Of a stretch of DNA of 64,000 nt, positions 10,594-22,362 are shown piece after piece. The DNA is taken from assembly GCA_009602735.1 (NCBI GenBank), contig WELA01003305.1, forward strand, positions 147,867 through 211,866, read 5' to 3'. This DNA comes from Mesotaenium endlicherianum (taxonomy: Eukaryota; Streptophyta; Zygnematophyceae; Zygnematales; Mesotaeniaceae). Made by a program: the position numbers and the translations under genes. Position 1 is the first letter of the stretch, and each line of letters opens with the position of its first letter. The notes below the pieces were generated by a model. That model made no database searches and was not told the DNA's origin. It saw nothing but the letters and a program-made list of their open reading frames with translations.

Positions 10594-11882
10594 TGTAGTG
10601 AAACAGATTGATAAAGTACTTAATAAAGGAGAATACTTTATCTTTTCAAGACTAGGATCTTTGAATACAAGTGGTAGCTTCTTGAAAGAAATATAGTTTT
10701 TAGATAGTTGATACATGTCTCAAACTTGGCAAGTGTGTCGTGGGTTACGAGGTCGAGTGCGCAACATAGGTGTAAGCAACACATCATAAGCAAGCAGGCT
10801 TTGCTGCAATGAAGTCTATAATACATGTGGCTTTATAGCCAAAAAGGGAGTCACGTCTCAAATGTTTCAATTAAAGAGTGTGTACTCTCCGGAGTGAGCA
10901 CCTCAAAATTGTAAATTGGTAGGAATACAATTAATGAAGTATGGTCCAAAAGATCACTAAAAGCACATCATGATCTTCAAGAGTAGTCCTCTGCAAGGAT
11001 TTAAGCTGTGACTTTGCTCACCACTGGTGAAGTTCTTCAAGTGACTGGAAGCCAGGAGGGCTTGCTCTTCACAAGAGAGTAACTGAGTGGTCCTGAAAAC
11101 ACAAGAGATAAAAGTGTAAGCTTTACTGATAATCTCTGCTACTTACACCTGGCATAATGGGACTTTTAAAAAGATGTTTCTCTAAAGACATCTCTAGTAC
11201 TTATACTCTTGAAAATTCGGCGTGGTATGCGGCGGATCCAATGCATTTAGTCACTCTAGGCGGCTCTCCTATGTCCACTAATGTGTACAAGGCATGTACT
11301 AGCGCTCCTATAGGCTAAGCATAATTCATACCAATCAAAGCAAAGCACGTAGAATATGCTATGTGTCTCTCATTGGTGGAGCTTACCTTGGGTGATTCTA
11401 CCTAGATAGTGCCTCAAAAGTGAATCTGGAACTTGAGGAAGCTTCCTCTAAGAGTAGGTGATGCAGGCACCAAGCTATAGCCTCAATGATGTACGTATAC
11501 TATGGAACTGCAAGACTTATGTAGTTTAAGGGGCTCGCAAATTTGTGCGTACAAAGCTAGGGGTCCTTGGGATCACGAAGAGCCAACAATGTCACCTTTT
11601 GGGGACATTGAGTCACAAGTTGGCCCTTAGGAAAGTTCCGCAAAGGGTCGGTAGGTGACGCGGACTAGATCGCAAATATCTTGCTCAATACTAGACCAAA
11701 TGACGCGAAACCGGTGCCATTCGGAAGATGCTTTGACGCGCTACACTTTGGTGACTTTAAAATCTAGAAAATGTCAACATATAGATGCGTAAGGTCAATG
11801 CAAAGTCGGTCTTCCTAGGTTGATGGTTCACACAAGTGGAGCTCGATTTTGTACGTCAACCTCGACTCAATAAATCATGACA
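10594..11882 (-). mobile_element. 5' LTR of element F (family R2)
   Basis: On the minus strand it runs from TGTCATGATTTATTGAG to CTGTTTCACTACA, about 1,289 bp. Related sequence lies on the plus strand at 42,849-43,709, 52,911-53,048 and 53,051-54,196. The five bases beyond it (AGTGC) start R3 sequence, so element F went into an R3 copy. Confidence 0.75.
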
Positions 11883-11887
11883 AGTGC

Positions 11888-12029
11888 GAGAGTGATTGTC
11901 GAATGCCCTTTGTACGTGCTAGCTCTTGATTATGTACTTGCTACACAAGTAATTTCTAAGAAGGTGCACGTGGATGTGTTGGCACCCAAAACTTGCCACC
12001 TCTTTCTAGAATAATGTACACATGTCCTT
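11888..12029. repeat. Partial R3 repeat, split by element F and chromovirus 1
   Basis: Matches the first ~150 bases of 14,897-15,257 (AGAGTGATT, TAGCTCTTG, GAAGGTG..GTGTTGGCACCC, ATGTACACATGTCCTT). It ends exactly at the start of the chromovirus 1 LTR. Confidence 0.65.
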
Positions 12030-12750
12030 TGTAATGAATCAGTAGATTAGTAGATATATTATTCATTTAAATATAATAGTTATTTAAGTTCAGCCTACTA
12101 AACTCTAGTTGAAAATCAGTCTGCTGGACTTAATATTTAATATCAGTTTAATGACTCTGCCGGAAGCAGCAGGCTGAAGTCCACTTAAGTCAGCTTGCTG
12201 ACACATTCTTTGACAGCCAGCTGACTTCCGTACTCGGTAGCAGCGAACTGCCTCGATATGCATCTAAGTACAATATGCTAGATGAATGGCCAGATGACAT
12301 CCCTATGATGGATGGCTATTCGGGATGATGGGAGATGGCGGTGGATTTGGTTAACCGAGGTCCTACCAACGTGGTTAACTCCCGGGTAGGCGGTGCCATC
12401 GCACTGGCCGTTGAGCGGTAAACTCATTCCATGTACATATGCTAGGCATTGCTCTCGAGTTCGGCATTCGGAAACGAGGCCAACTCTCTTGTACAGCTTA
12501 CTGAGAGAGATCTGAATCCAAGGCGAGAAGCCATTGATACGCACTGTCTTCTAACCTTGCTTATGTATGAGTTTACTGATTTGCATTATTGATGCTAGTT
12601 TACTCGCATTTGACTGACGAGTATTATTCACTGCTAGTGTGTTGTCCTTTTGCCGTTTAATCTATTAACGAAAAATCCATAAAGATTACTTGCTAATATA
12701 AAGATCTTTATTAATTGTTAATCGCCTATTTGGTAAGTCGATTCATTTCA
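12030..12750 (+). repeat. 5' LTR of chromovirus 1
   Basis: A 721-bp LTR from TGTAATGAATCAG to GATTCATTTCA. It contains ATATAAAGATC near 12,697, a possible TATA box. The partner is 18,756-19,475. Confidence 0.9.
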
Positions 12751-12751
12751 G

Positions 12752-12763
12752 TGGTATCGGAGC
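12752..12763 (+). other. Primer-binding site of chromovirus 1
   Basis: TGGTATCGGAGC, one base after the LTR; initiator tRNA-Met type. Confidence 0.85.
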
Positions 12764-12784
12764 AGTTATCACAGTCTTCTTTGT

Positions 12785-14260
12785 ATGGTAAGGACAAGAT
12801 CTCAAACTAGCAACTCCAGAGACATGGAGAACCAAGATAACGAGAATGTCAAAAACCAGGCGGAAAGCCATGTAGCGGGAACCCGTACCTATTCTGAAGC
12901 AGTGGCAGATACTGTAGCTAGAGAGGCTGCAGATGAGGCAGTTGCTATTGCCGCAGTCGCAGCACAGCAAGCTGAGGAGGAGAGAGCTAGATTAGCTGAA
13001 CAATTAGCAAAGGCTGCTGAGGATACGGAAAGGAGGGAAGGACAGCCCGCTGTCGAGCGTACGGTTGAAGAACTTATGGCATCCAGGGCCAATGATCTGA
13101 ACCCACCTCCTGCTCTACAACTCAATGTACCCCTAGGTCAAATACGTGACCGGCTGAATGCGGCAGGAATTGCTGCTGCAGGAGCGAGAGGGACTGTTGA
13201 GGACACTACTCAGCGAGTAGATGCCAATGCTGCTGCTGCATTTGCTAAACTACCACCCCAAAGTGTAGACTTGGGAGCATTGTTCGTTCAAATGCAGTCG
13301 CAAATGGCGACCATGTATCAGTCCCAACAGGAGGACAAAAGAATCATAATGTCCCTACTCCGGGACAGAGACCAACTGGGGTCTCAAACCACTGGTGGTG
13401 GTGGCACAGGGCTTAGTAAGCCCAAGCCGAAACCTCCCCAGGACTATGATCCTGAGGGAAACAGAAAATTTTACCTTATCAAATTTCTCGGCGGATGTTG
13501 AGCAGCGGCTGGAGAACTACTCAAAACTGCAAGATTACGAGAAGGTCAGGCACACCGGTGCGCTACTGAAAGGCAGTGCCGCAGACTGGTGGCTTTACTG
13601 GAAAGTGGAGCGTAAGGCTCCGCAACTCGGTGACCCTACGTGGGTAGAGTTTGTCGAGAAGTTGCATGAGAAGTTTGAAGTCATCAACCAGCAGGAGAAA
13701 GCTATCTATGCGATGATCTCCCTGACACTGTAGCAGACCACTTCAGTTGCTGAGTTTGCTCAAAAGTTCCAGGAGAACATGATGAAACAGCCAGACTTGC
13801 CAGAACGGTATAGGATAGCATACTTCAGGTATAGCTTGAGATCCGAAGTCTCTGGTCATTTCGTTGAAAAGAAGTATGAGAAACTTGCTGACTTGATCCA
13901 GGATGCTGATGCCTGGGATCAGCAGCAGTTCAATCACAAGCGGCAGAGTAATGCTTTGGTGTCGAAGGTTGTCAAAAAGCCCCACGGTTACTACAATGCA
14001 ATTAAAGGAGACCAGGCTGAGGATGATCAGGGTGATGAATATGGGTATGAGTACAATGCTATGCAGTCTAGAGGAAGAGGTGGTTTCTCTTAAGGCGGCT
14101 ATGGAAGAGGTGGTGGTAGGACTAAGCCGAGACCAGCCTCAGCAAAATCGATTTGCTTCCATTGCCAGCAGCCAGGTCACTTCAGAGAGCAGTGTCCAGT
14201 CAAGCACCTGCCCAAGGTCGAGAGAAAAGACCAGCCTTTAAAAGACAGCAACAGTCAGTA
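12785..14260 (+). pseudogene. gag of chromovirus 1
   Basis: Starts MVRTRSQTSNSRDMENQ, 22 bases after the primer-binding site. An N-terminal Ala/Glu-rich helical region of about 90 residues precedes the Ty3-type capsid core (WWLYWK, WVEFVEKLHEKF) and, near 14,145, a zinc-knuckle region followed by a basic tail. It is closely similar to the chromovirus 2 gag. The product would be the structural protein of the virus-like particle. Broken. Confidence 0.85.
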
Positions 14261-14429
14261 ATCCAGTCTACTGACTGTGAGGATGCTAGAGATAGTGAGT
14301 CGTCACTAGCTGCCCTCGTAGCAGGTATTATGGGTCCTGCTGAACTGGATTCACTATGCATGCCTGACAACCAGATAAAGGAGACCATCAGCAATATGGA
14401 CGTGTAGAGAGTGCACACTCTGGATGCTC

Positions 14430-14890
14430 TTGTTCCACCTGATGTCTAACATTTCTTTGCTAAGTCAGGAGAACAATGCGAAAGTCAGGAAAAGACAGTC
14501 CCCCCTATCCTACTGCATTGCATGATTGCAGGTAGGAAGGTGAGGGCATTTGTTGACGGAGGGACGTCACATACTTTTATCCACAAGGACTTAGTTAAGC
14601 GGCTGAGGCTGCCTACTGTCACCCAAGGGAATAGAAAAATATTCCTTGGAAATGCCTCAAGTATCCCGGGAGGAGTTATAACCAAGCCTATTGAGGTCCA
14701 ATTAGGTTCTGGCATTGCAGTTCTAACTGAAACGCTTACGTTTGAGGTACTCAACACTAGCTTTTATGATCTCGTGCTAGGCAGGTCCTGGCTTAATAGA
14801 CATCAAGCTGAAGTGTGTTGGAGCAGAGGTACAGTTAAAGTGAGAGGAGACAATGATGGGCAGACTAACTTTGCACCCACCAGTGCTCTT
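14430..14890 (+). pseudogene. Aspartic protease region of chromovirus 1
   Basis: A retropepsin-like segment with a FVDGGTSHTFI active-site region and, later, YDLVLGRSWL, which processes the polyprotein in this family. Matches 32,520-32,960 of chromovirus 2 almost throughout. Confidence 0.8.
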
Positions 14891-15256
14891 CCTCAAGTAC
14901 AAGAGTGATTCTGGAATGTCTTTCTATGTTCTAGCTCTTGTTTATATACTTGCTAAATAAGTAATTTCTAGGAAGGTGTATGTTGATGTGTTGGCACCCA
15001 ACACATCCCAAAACTTGCCACCTCTTTCTAGAATAATGTACACATGTCCTTTTGACCTAAAAATGGCACATTTGACTTTTGCCATGTGGAGTTCTTCTGG
15101 GTCTTTCCTCTAACTTCGAAGATGCCTTAGAAGGTTCAAAGGACATGAACCAAGTCACTAGAGTACCTATTCACACTTGAATCCACACAATACTACTCCA
15201 AATATATTTGAAAACATTAAAATATATGCAAATAACTCAAATCACTACATAGATCC
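14891..15256. mobile_element. R3 repeat inserted in the pol region of chromovirus 1
   Basis: Chromovirus sequence stops matching its sister copy at GCTCTTCCTC, and pol-like sequence is recognisable again at TTCCTCGGGTTGGC. Between them lies the best R3 copy (GTGATTCTGG to ATCACTACATAGATCC). It sits between the protease and RNase H regions. Confidence 0.7.
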
Positions 15257-15257
15257 T

Positions 15258-16960
15258 TCCTCGGGTTGGCTAACTACTATAGGAGATTTATTGAGAATTA
15301 TTCTACAAAGGCCAGTAAACTGACTGACCTTACCAAGAAAGACATAGGGTATGTGTGGGGGGAAGAGCAGCAGGCTGCCTTCCAGACCCTTAAAAATGCT
15401 CTTTGTTCTGCCTCAGTGCTAGTCGTGTATGACCCCAGCAAACCGGTGCAGGTGGTTACTGATGCCTCTGACTTTGCCATGATTTTGTTGCAGCCTGCTC
15501 ACAAAACCACAAAAGATGGTAAGGTACGGCAGGAGTGGCAACTTGTGTTGTACGAGTTTATGAAATTGAATCCAGCGGAGATTGATTACTCAGTGCATAA
15601 ATAAAGAGCTGCTAGCTATCATTCATGTGCTCAAACAGTGGAGAGCATACTTACATGGTAAAGCTTTTAAGGTGATTACAGATCATCTAGCTCTGACTCA
15701 CTTTCAGAAGAAGTCCAAGCTGTCGAGGAGGGAGAACCGCTGGAGCCAGATGCTGGAGCAGTTCCAAGTCCAGATCGACTACAAACCAGGGAAGTTGAAT
15801 CCTGCTGATGCACTCTCTAGAAGACCTGACTTGCAAGAAAGGAACTTTAGTCAGCATGCTGTAGATAAAGTACTGTGTGCACTCACTTCACTGAAGGTGA
15901 AAAAGTCCTTCCTTGAACAACTTAGGAAAGCCTACCTTTCTGACCCAACATTTGAGCCCAGCCCCACTACTGGTATGTGTCGTGCTACTGCACTCGGGTA
16001 TAAGGTTAAGGGAGGGTTCTGGGTGACTGAAACCACTTCAGGCAAGCTGAAGCTGGTCATTCCTAATAACGTGCAAATAAGGTCCCTTTTATTGAGTCAA
16101 GCACATGACAGTTTACTGGGTGGGCATTTGGGGCAGGCCAAAACTGTTGGCTAACTAGCAAAACATTATCATTGGGAGGGATTACCTCGGGAGGTCTTGA
16201 AATACGTTAAGTCCTGTGACCAGTCTCAAAAAAATAAGTCTAGGCACACACCACCGGGGGGCCTCTTACAACCGCTGCCCATCCCAGCTGGACGCTGGGA
16301 CACTATATCCATGGACTGGGTGGTCACACTGCCACGAACTGCCAATGGGCATGATTCGATACTGGTAGTCGTGGATAAACTGACAAAAATGGTCATTTTC
16401 ATCCCCACAACCGTCAAAGTAACTGCACTCGAAACAGCAAGATAGTTCTACAACCGTGTAAAATGCCAACATGGGCTACCCTCTAATATAATCTTAGACA
16501 GAGACTCAAAATTTACCTCTAAGTTCTGGAGGGCTTTAATGGGGTTAATGGGAGTCACACAGCTGCTTAGCACAGCAAACCACCCTCAGACTGATGGGCA
16601 GACTGAGAGAACTAACCGAGTTCTGCAAGAGGTACTAAGAGCCTATAATAACCAAAAACAAGATAATTGGGATGACCTGTTACCTCAAATCTAGGTTGCG
16701 ATCAACAGTGCGGTGCACACGTCAACGGGCAAGACTCCTTTTGAACTAAGCCTGGGTAGAGTCCCTAAGTCTCCTTTAGATGTCCTAGGGGAGTCTTTAA
16801 CTCACCCTGAAGGGATTGACAATCCGGTCTTCCTCCAGTTAACTCAGGAGTTTGCTGACACCCTGTCAGAATTCCAGCAAAACCTGCACAGAGCCCAAGA
16901 AAACCAATAAAAGTACGCTACTCAGCACCGTCGCGAACTGACCTTTTCTAAAGGCGATTT
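15258..16960 (+). pseudogene. RNase H and integrase of chromovirus 1
   Basis: Opens with the end of RT ([15 protein letters not shown]). RNase H follows ([34 protein letters not shown]), then the integrase zinc-binding region and core (WDTISMDWVVTLPR, DGQTERTNRVLQE). RNase H removes template RNA and integrase inserts the cDNA. Broken, with several breaks. Confidence 0.8.
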
Positions 16961-17400
16961 GGTCAAGCTACATTTTCAGCACCTGTACCTTCCTGGTGTG
17001 GTCAAGAAAAACCTTGGCCCTGTGTGGGTCGGTCCATATTCGGTGGTGCGTCGTGTCGGTCAGAACGCTTACAAACTGAACATGTCAGCCGAATACAAGG
17101 GTCATCCGGTCTTTAATGTCTCCTTCCTGGAACCTTACATCAAAGGTGATACACTGTTCACAGGTCGGTTACCTGTACAACCGGGACCGGTCCCCGCTGT
17201 CCGAGACGGCGACCCTAAGGAATATGAGGTTGAGGAGATTATAGACGCGCGCTCGGTACGTCGATCGTCTAAATATGTCATGAAGTACCTCATACGATGG
17301 AAGGGTTGAGATGCCTCTGGGGACACTTGGGAATTTAAAGACCATTTGACTAATGCTAAAGGGGCGTTGAAACGATCCACCTTCGGGCGGCTGGAGCACC
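16959..17400 (+). pseudogene. Integrase C-terminal tail with chromodomain, chromovirus 1
   Basis: A GPY-like module (KNLGPVWVGPYSVV, YKLNMSAEYKGHPVFNVSFL) is followed by a chromodomain (EYEVEEIIDARSVRR, YLIRWKG). In chromoviruses this domain binds histone marks and steers integration to heterochromatin. Matches 35,560-36,071. Confidence 0.85.
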
Positions 17401-17800
17401 TCCCTAACAGTCATTTCAGTTGACACGGGAAGGTGACAGGAGGTCCTGTCTCCATTTAAGTCGGAGGGGAAAATATATGACAGTTGGTGTGCGAGAGCGA
17501 GAAAGGGATAGTTATGTGAACCCTTAGTGTCAGCATAGTGACAGAGGGGATAGCTTGGCCCACATAAAGCACCTTAGCGAAAGGACAAAGGGCCTCACAC
17601 AGCCATACATCACTTAACACACCTTTAACCACCTTCATATGTTTATGTCTAGCGCACTGCAACTACGTCAACTCCTAGCAAGCACCCTGTAAGGTAAACA
17701 GGAACGAATACACCATACTAATACAAACTTACTCCCTTCCTGCAACTTCTAGGACAAAGGTCGATATCCTACTAACTTGTGCCCTGGTTACATGTGCAGA

Positions 17801-18643
17801 ATGGCTCCCACCGCACAGAAGGAGGATAGGAAGCGCAAGGCAAAAGAAGCCAGGAGGACAATGGAGCAATACCAGAAGGAGCTGGCGGCGACGTCCCTCA
17901 CCGGGAGAGAACAAGAAAGGGTCCGCAAACAACAAGAGGCGGCAGAAGAAGCACAGAGGAAGAAGGATGAGGAAGCGGAAAACCTCAGGAAAGCTGAGGA
18001 GGAGAGACAGAAGAAACAACAAGAAGAAGTTGCAGCGGCAGAGGAGGAGAGAAGGAAAAAGGCTTAAGCGGACAGGCAGAAGAGCTTGGCCATTTACAGG
18101 TATACTGTGGTGGGTGGCCAAAACTTTGATAACCTGAAGGAAGCATTGCTGGCAGCCCAGGAGATCAACAAGCTGGAACAGACAACACTGCTACAGAGGG
18201 AAGGAACTGCAGCACTGGATAGGTACATTGAGACACACACTGGTGTGGTCCTCTACGAGGATTATGCGAAGATGGTGGGCTATACAGCAGAGCAGGCCCG
18301 GTACCTTGCCGATGATTCAGAGAACAAGCCAGTCCCAATATCGGGAATAGTGGGAGATCAGAGACTCATCAGGATGGTGAGCATGCGGCCCAATAGCTTT
18401 AAGGATACGGTATTCTACCTCACACTATTGCCAGCTTACAATGAAGTTGAGAGAAGGAGCTGGGAGTACTTGACCAAGGAAGCAGGACAGCAGATATTCT
18501 CTCCCCACTGGTTCCCATGTAAACTGAGAAAAGCTGAGCAAACAGGGTTCTTTAGAAGGCCAGCTGACAGACCTAGAGGGCTGTCCAGATCCAGGTCCAG
18601 ATCTTCGTCTCCTGATCCTGAAGCCCCAGGAACAACCCCTTAA
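17801..18643 (+). pseudogene. Accessory ORF after pol, chromovirus 1 (shorter copy)
   Basis: Begins MAPTAQKEDRKRKAKEA, with a long Lys/Glu/Gln-rich coiled coil, then a conserved core (YRYTVVGGQNFDNLKEALLA, TGVVLYEDYAKMVGYTAEQA) and an RS-rich end (RPRGLSRSRSRSSSPD). Same protein family as 36,339-38,015 but shorter. Function unknown; it occupies the place where some gypsy elements keep env but has no signal peptide or membrane segment. Confidence 0.75.
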
Positions 18644-18755
18644 GGTGACAGGCTGAAAAGGCAGTCAGTTTGGGAGGCTGGTCAGGTTCAGTTCCTTTAT
18701 TTAAGGCTTTGCAGTTTAATGTTGTCGAGGCGACAACAAGTTAAGTTGGAGGGAT

Positions 18756-19475
18756 TGTAATGAACCAGTATATTAGTAGATATAATATTCATTTAAATAT
18801 AATAGGTAATTTAGTTCAGCCTGCTGAACATTAGTTATTAATCAGTCTGCTAGACTTAATATTTAATACCAGGTTAATGACTCAGTCGGAAGCAGCAGGC
18901 TGAAGTCCATTTAAGTCAGCTTGCTGACACATTCTTTACCAGCCAGCTGACTTCCGTACTCGGTAGCAGCGAACTGCCTCGATATGCATCTAAGTACGAT
19001 ATGCTAGATGAATGGCCAGATGACATCCCTATGATCGATGGCTATTCGGGATGATGGGAGATGGCGGTGGATTTGGTTAACCGAGGTCCTACCAACGTGG
19101 TTAACTCCCGGGTAGGCGGTGCCATTGCACTGGCCGTTGAACAGTAAACTCATTCCATGTACATCTGCTAGGCATTGCTCTCGAGTTCGGCATTTGAAAA
19201 CGAGGCCAACTCTCTTGTACAGCTTATTGAGAGAGATCTGAATCCAAGGCGAGAAGCCATTGATACGCACTGTCTTCTAACCTTGCTTATGTATGAGTTT
19301 AGTGATTGCATTATTGATGCTAGTTTACTCGCATTTGACTTACGAGTGTTGTTTACTGCTAGTGTGTTGTCCTTTTGCCGTTTAACTAGTTAACGGAAAA
19401 TCCATAAAGATTATTTGCTGATATAAAGATCTTTATTAATTGTTAATCGCCTATTTGGTAAGTTGATTCATTTCA
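18756..19475 (+). repeat. 3' LTR of chromovirus 1
   Basis: Runs from TGTAATGAACCAG to GATTCATTTCA, 720 bp. The polypurine tract AAGTTGGAGGGA lies directly before it. Confidence 0.9.
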
Positions 19476-19479
19476 ATGC

Positions 19480-20436
19480 GGGTGAGGGCGACTGGGAGGC
19501 CGTGCGGTACTGGATGGCGACCCCCACAGGCTCGTCATGCCGTACGCGGACGTGTGATCTCGAGGAGGGTCCACTCGTCGCAGGAGGCTGTGGCCGAGGT
19601 ATGGCTGCTGCGGCTGTGGCTGCGTCATGAGCGTGAGCTGCAGCAGTAAGGGCGGCCGTGACAACAGCGTGTGCCTCTACGGCGTCTGCCGCCATCTGAC
19701 GCATCATGGCGTTATGCGCGGCGTAGATCCGCACTGGCTCCCTGGCTTGTGCGGCCGGAGCGTCAGCCTGCTCCTGGGGCGTGAGGTGGAGCTTGGCACC
19801 AGACAGCTCGAGATCCTCCTCCTGCGTCTCCAGTAAGTCAGCGCCGACGGAGACCTTGTCATCCTTGGCCCCCCCCTTATCGGTCTGAACCACGAACCGA
19901 CCGTCGTCCAGCGCCATGAAGCCGTAGAGGGCGGACTCAGCTGAGCGACGATCCAAGATGTCAAGTGGCACAGATGCAGTGCGGGTCCCCCCTGTCTGCC
20001 AGTCGGGTCGATAAAAGACCCGCTCCACCCAATTATCCACGGCGGCGCCGATAGGAAAGAGCACGTCCTGTCCAAGGAGCACGTCCAAGGTCTCGGAGCG
20101 AGTGACCAACGCATGCCGGTGGATGGTCGTCTCATCCGGAGTGCCGGGCCAAAAGGTGAAGCGGAGGGCCAGCCGCGTGCGCCCGCTGACGGTCTCGGAC
20201 GTGCCGGCAGCGGTGTTGATCCGCGTAGGCAAATCCTCTAGGTCGGCTGACAAGAGGCCCAGCTGGCGAAAGTAGCGCAGGCTGATGAGGACTGGCTGGG
20301 CGCCTGTGTCAAACATGATGCGCTGCGGGGCCTGCGTGTTGACCAGCACGATGCCCTGCGAATTATCCAAAAACGCAGCGTTAGGCGTGCTGATCACCTT
20401 GCGCTCATGCGCAGGTCGCGCGGGTGCAGAGAGCAC
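19480..20436 (-). pseudogene. Protease and linker of element B'
   Basis: A frame of about 320 residues. Near the start it has an aspartic-protease segment (IMFDTGAQPVLISLRYF, then LDVLLGQDVLFPIGAAVD); an Asp/Glu-rich part and an Ala/His-rich helical part (MMRQMAADAVEAHAVV) follow. It aligns with 45,881-46,850 of element B over its whole length, including the conserved LVNTQAPQRIMFDTGAQPV block. Confidence 0.85.
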
Positions 20437-20469
20437 CGCGGCTGCCGCGTCTGACGTTGGCCTGCTGTC

Positions 20470-20930
20470 AGAGGCGCGCTGGCTGGCCCTGCGTGACTAA
20501 AGCAATAGCTGGGTTGCATGCCGTGTGGCTTCCATCGACACGCCAAGCTCCGCGAAGGAGACTGCGGGCATGCGGTGAAGCGCCAGCGAGATGACCTCGG
20601 CGCTGACCTGCACCGTGGTCATCGGCGAGGCCATCGCGTGAGGCGCGAAGGCAGCTGGTGCTGCGGGCGTGTCCAGCACGCGGATTGAGCGGGGCAGACG
20701 CGGCGCCTCCTCCGTGCAACGCCCCTGATCCGGCCCGGCGCGCTTCTGTGCCACCGCTGGGCGTCCGGCTGCCACCAAAGCGTGCTTGCGCCGTGCGCTG
20801 CCGTCTGCTGTGCGACCTCCAAGTGGCACTGTGCGTGCGCAGCAGACCAAAATGGGGCCGCACGCGGCTGCAACAGCAGGCGCAACCACTCGGACAGCCA
20901 GTACACGAGCGACTGGCACACCTGGCGCTG
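20470..20930 (-). pseudogene. Gag-like region of element B'
   Basis: A minus-strand frame with CARTVPLGGRT, VAQKRAGPDQGR, RVLDTPAAP and AVSFAELGVSMEATR, shared with 45,470-45,820 of element B. Gag is inferred from its place before the protease; no zinc knuckle is visible. Confidence 0.55.
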
Positions 20931-22362
20931 GCGTACCTGGCGCTGGTGCTCCCAGCGCGGATGCACCTGGCGCTAGCGCACCTGGGGCTGGCGTTGTGGG
21001 GGTAGCGAGAGCGAGTGCGGCCGCTCCTGAGCATGCCTGCGCAGTCGCCGGCGCAGGTGCCTGGCATGCTCACTCAGCCGTCGCTGCTGGCGCTGCCTCG
21101 GCGACCAAAAGGCCGCCAGGTGGCGCTGGCCCACTTGGTACTGGCGCCGTGAGATGCGCTGGCTTGGGTCCCTCTGCAGCTGGCGCCTCGGCAAACGCCG
21201 GTGCCTCCGTCGGGGCGGCTGTCCATGCCAGCGCCGCTTCGGCCGCAGGCGCTTCGGCTGCTGGCACGAACGCCGGAGCTGGCGCAGGCTTGGCTGCTGG
21301 CAGCCTAACAAGTGGCGCTTTGAGGGCGCCGCTGGGCCTGCCAGGTCGCGTCGCCCGACCGGGGCCGGTGTCGGTATTGGCTGCCCTAGGCAAGGCACGT
21401 GGCGCCCTCCAGGTAGCGCGCGCGCTCGCCGGGACCCTTGCCATGCTTATCGCGCAGTCCCAAGGGTTTTGTGCGCAGTCTGGGTTTAAGCCCTGGCTGT
21501 GCGTAGCTAGGGTTTAGGCCCTGGCTGTGCGCAGCCGTGTGCGTGCTGTTGCAGCTCCGAACGGAGATGCAACCGCACAGCGCGATCGGAGATGTCGCTC
21601 CCTGACTTGGGACGACAGTCGCGGCCGCCAGATCTGCGCTGGCTGGGCCGGACTTTGTGCGCGTGCCAAATGGCGGCACGTGTACGCAGCTGCTGTACGC
21701 AACAGCTGACGTGGCTGCCGTGAGGTGGTCACGTGGCTGGCTGCTGAGCGAGCCCTGCAGTGCGGTGCGCGGCGTGTGCGGGCGTGTGCAGACATACGCA
21801 GGTGTGCAGCTACCGTCAGGCAAAGTCTCGCCAGCCGCGCACGCGTCAGGTGCGACGGTTGCTGGCGCGGCTGCCAGGATTGGCGCAGGTGTGGTTGCTG
21901 GGGGGCTGCCAAGTGGCGCCTCCCAATTGCTCCTGGGGTTGCGAGGGCTGGTGTCCGATCCAACATCTAGGTCGGTGTTGGCTGCCTCGGACGCCGCTCG
22001 CGACGCCCTCCCCCCGATGCGTGCGTACGCCGAAGCCCCCGTAGCGCAAATTGCGTCAGCGCGAGGGTTTTGTGCGCAGCCAGAATTTAAGCCCTGACTT
22101 TGCGCAGCCGTGAGCGTGCCGTCGGCGCTCCGCACGGCAATCTGGCCGCACAGCGCAATCAGGCATGCCCCCTCCTGACTGGGAATGGCGATCGCGGCCG
22201 CCGAATCTGCGCTGGCCGTGGCGGACTGCGTGCGCGCGCCACGTGGAAGGACGTGTGCGCCGCTGGCGTGCGCAACTGTTGCTGTGGCTGCCAAGCTGCG
22301 ATCTTGTAGCTGGCTGCCTGGCAAGCCTCGCGCCGCCGTGTGAGATGTGAGCAGAGGCGTGA
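20930..22362 (-). repeat. Repetitive GC-rich leader of element B'
   Basis: At least two long units on the minus strand (near 22,290-22,030 and 21,740-21,450) share SGPASADLAAATVV-like and LIALCG-like translated blocks. They are separated by Ala/Pro-rich CAG/GCC-type low-complexity sequence. The same kind of unit occurs twice in element B. Confidence 0.6.

Larger units (their letters stand above)
12030..19475 (+). mobile_element. Chromovirus 1 (Ty3/gypsy), broken
   Basis: Parts in order: 5' LTR, initiator-Met primer-binding site, gag, protease, an inserted R3 repeat, RNase H, integrase with chromodomain, accessory ORF, polypurine tract, 3' LTR. It is of the same family as 30,133-38,847. The left flank is R3 sequence and the right flank is the GC-rich fragment B', with no matching target duplication, so one end has been rearranged. 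The two LTRs differ at more positions than those of chromovirus 2, and the coding parts carry a handful of breaks or more: an older copy. Confidence 0.9.
19476..22362 (-). mobile_element. Element B' : GC-rich minus-strand fragment of a methyltransferase-bearing element
   Basis: Homologous to the 5' part of element B (43,710-46,700): a repetitive GC-rich leader, a gag-like region, protease, and the beginning of the linker. It stops at the chromovirus 1 LTR before the methyltransferase region would appear. The right edge is a sharp drop in GC content near 22,362. Broken and incomplete; the protein-level differences from B are considerable. Confidence 0.8.

Noticed and set aside
12278-12544. An 88-residue antisense ORF conserved in all four chromovirus LTRs (also 19,004, 30,381, 38,376)
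   Set aside because: The LTRs themselves are nearly identical, so conservation is expected. No family resemblance and no evidence for a promoter in that direction.
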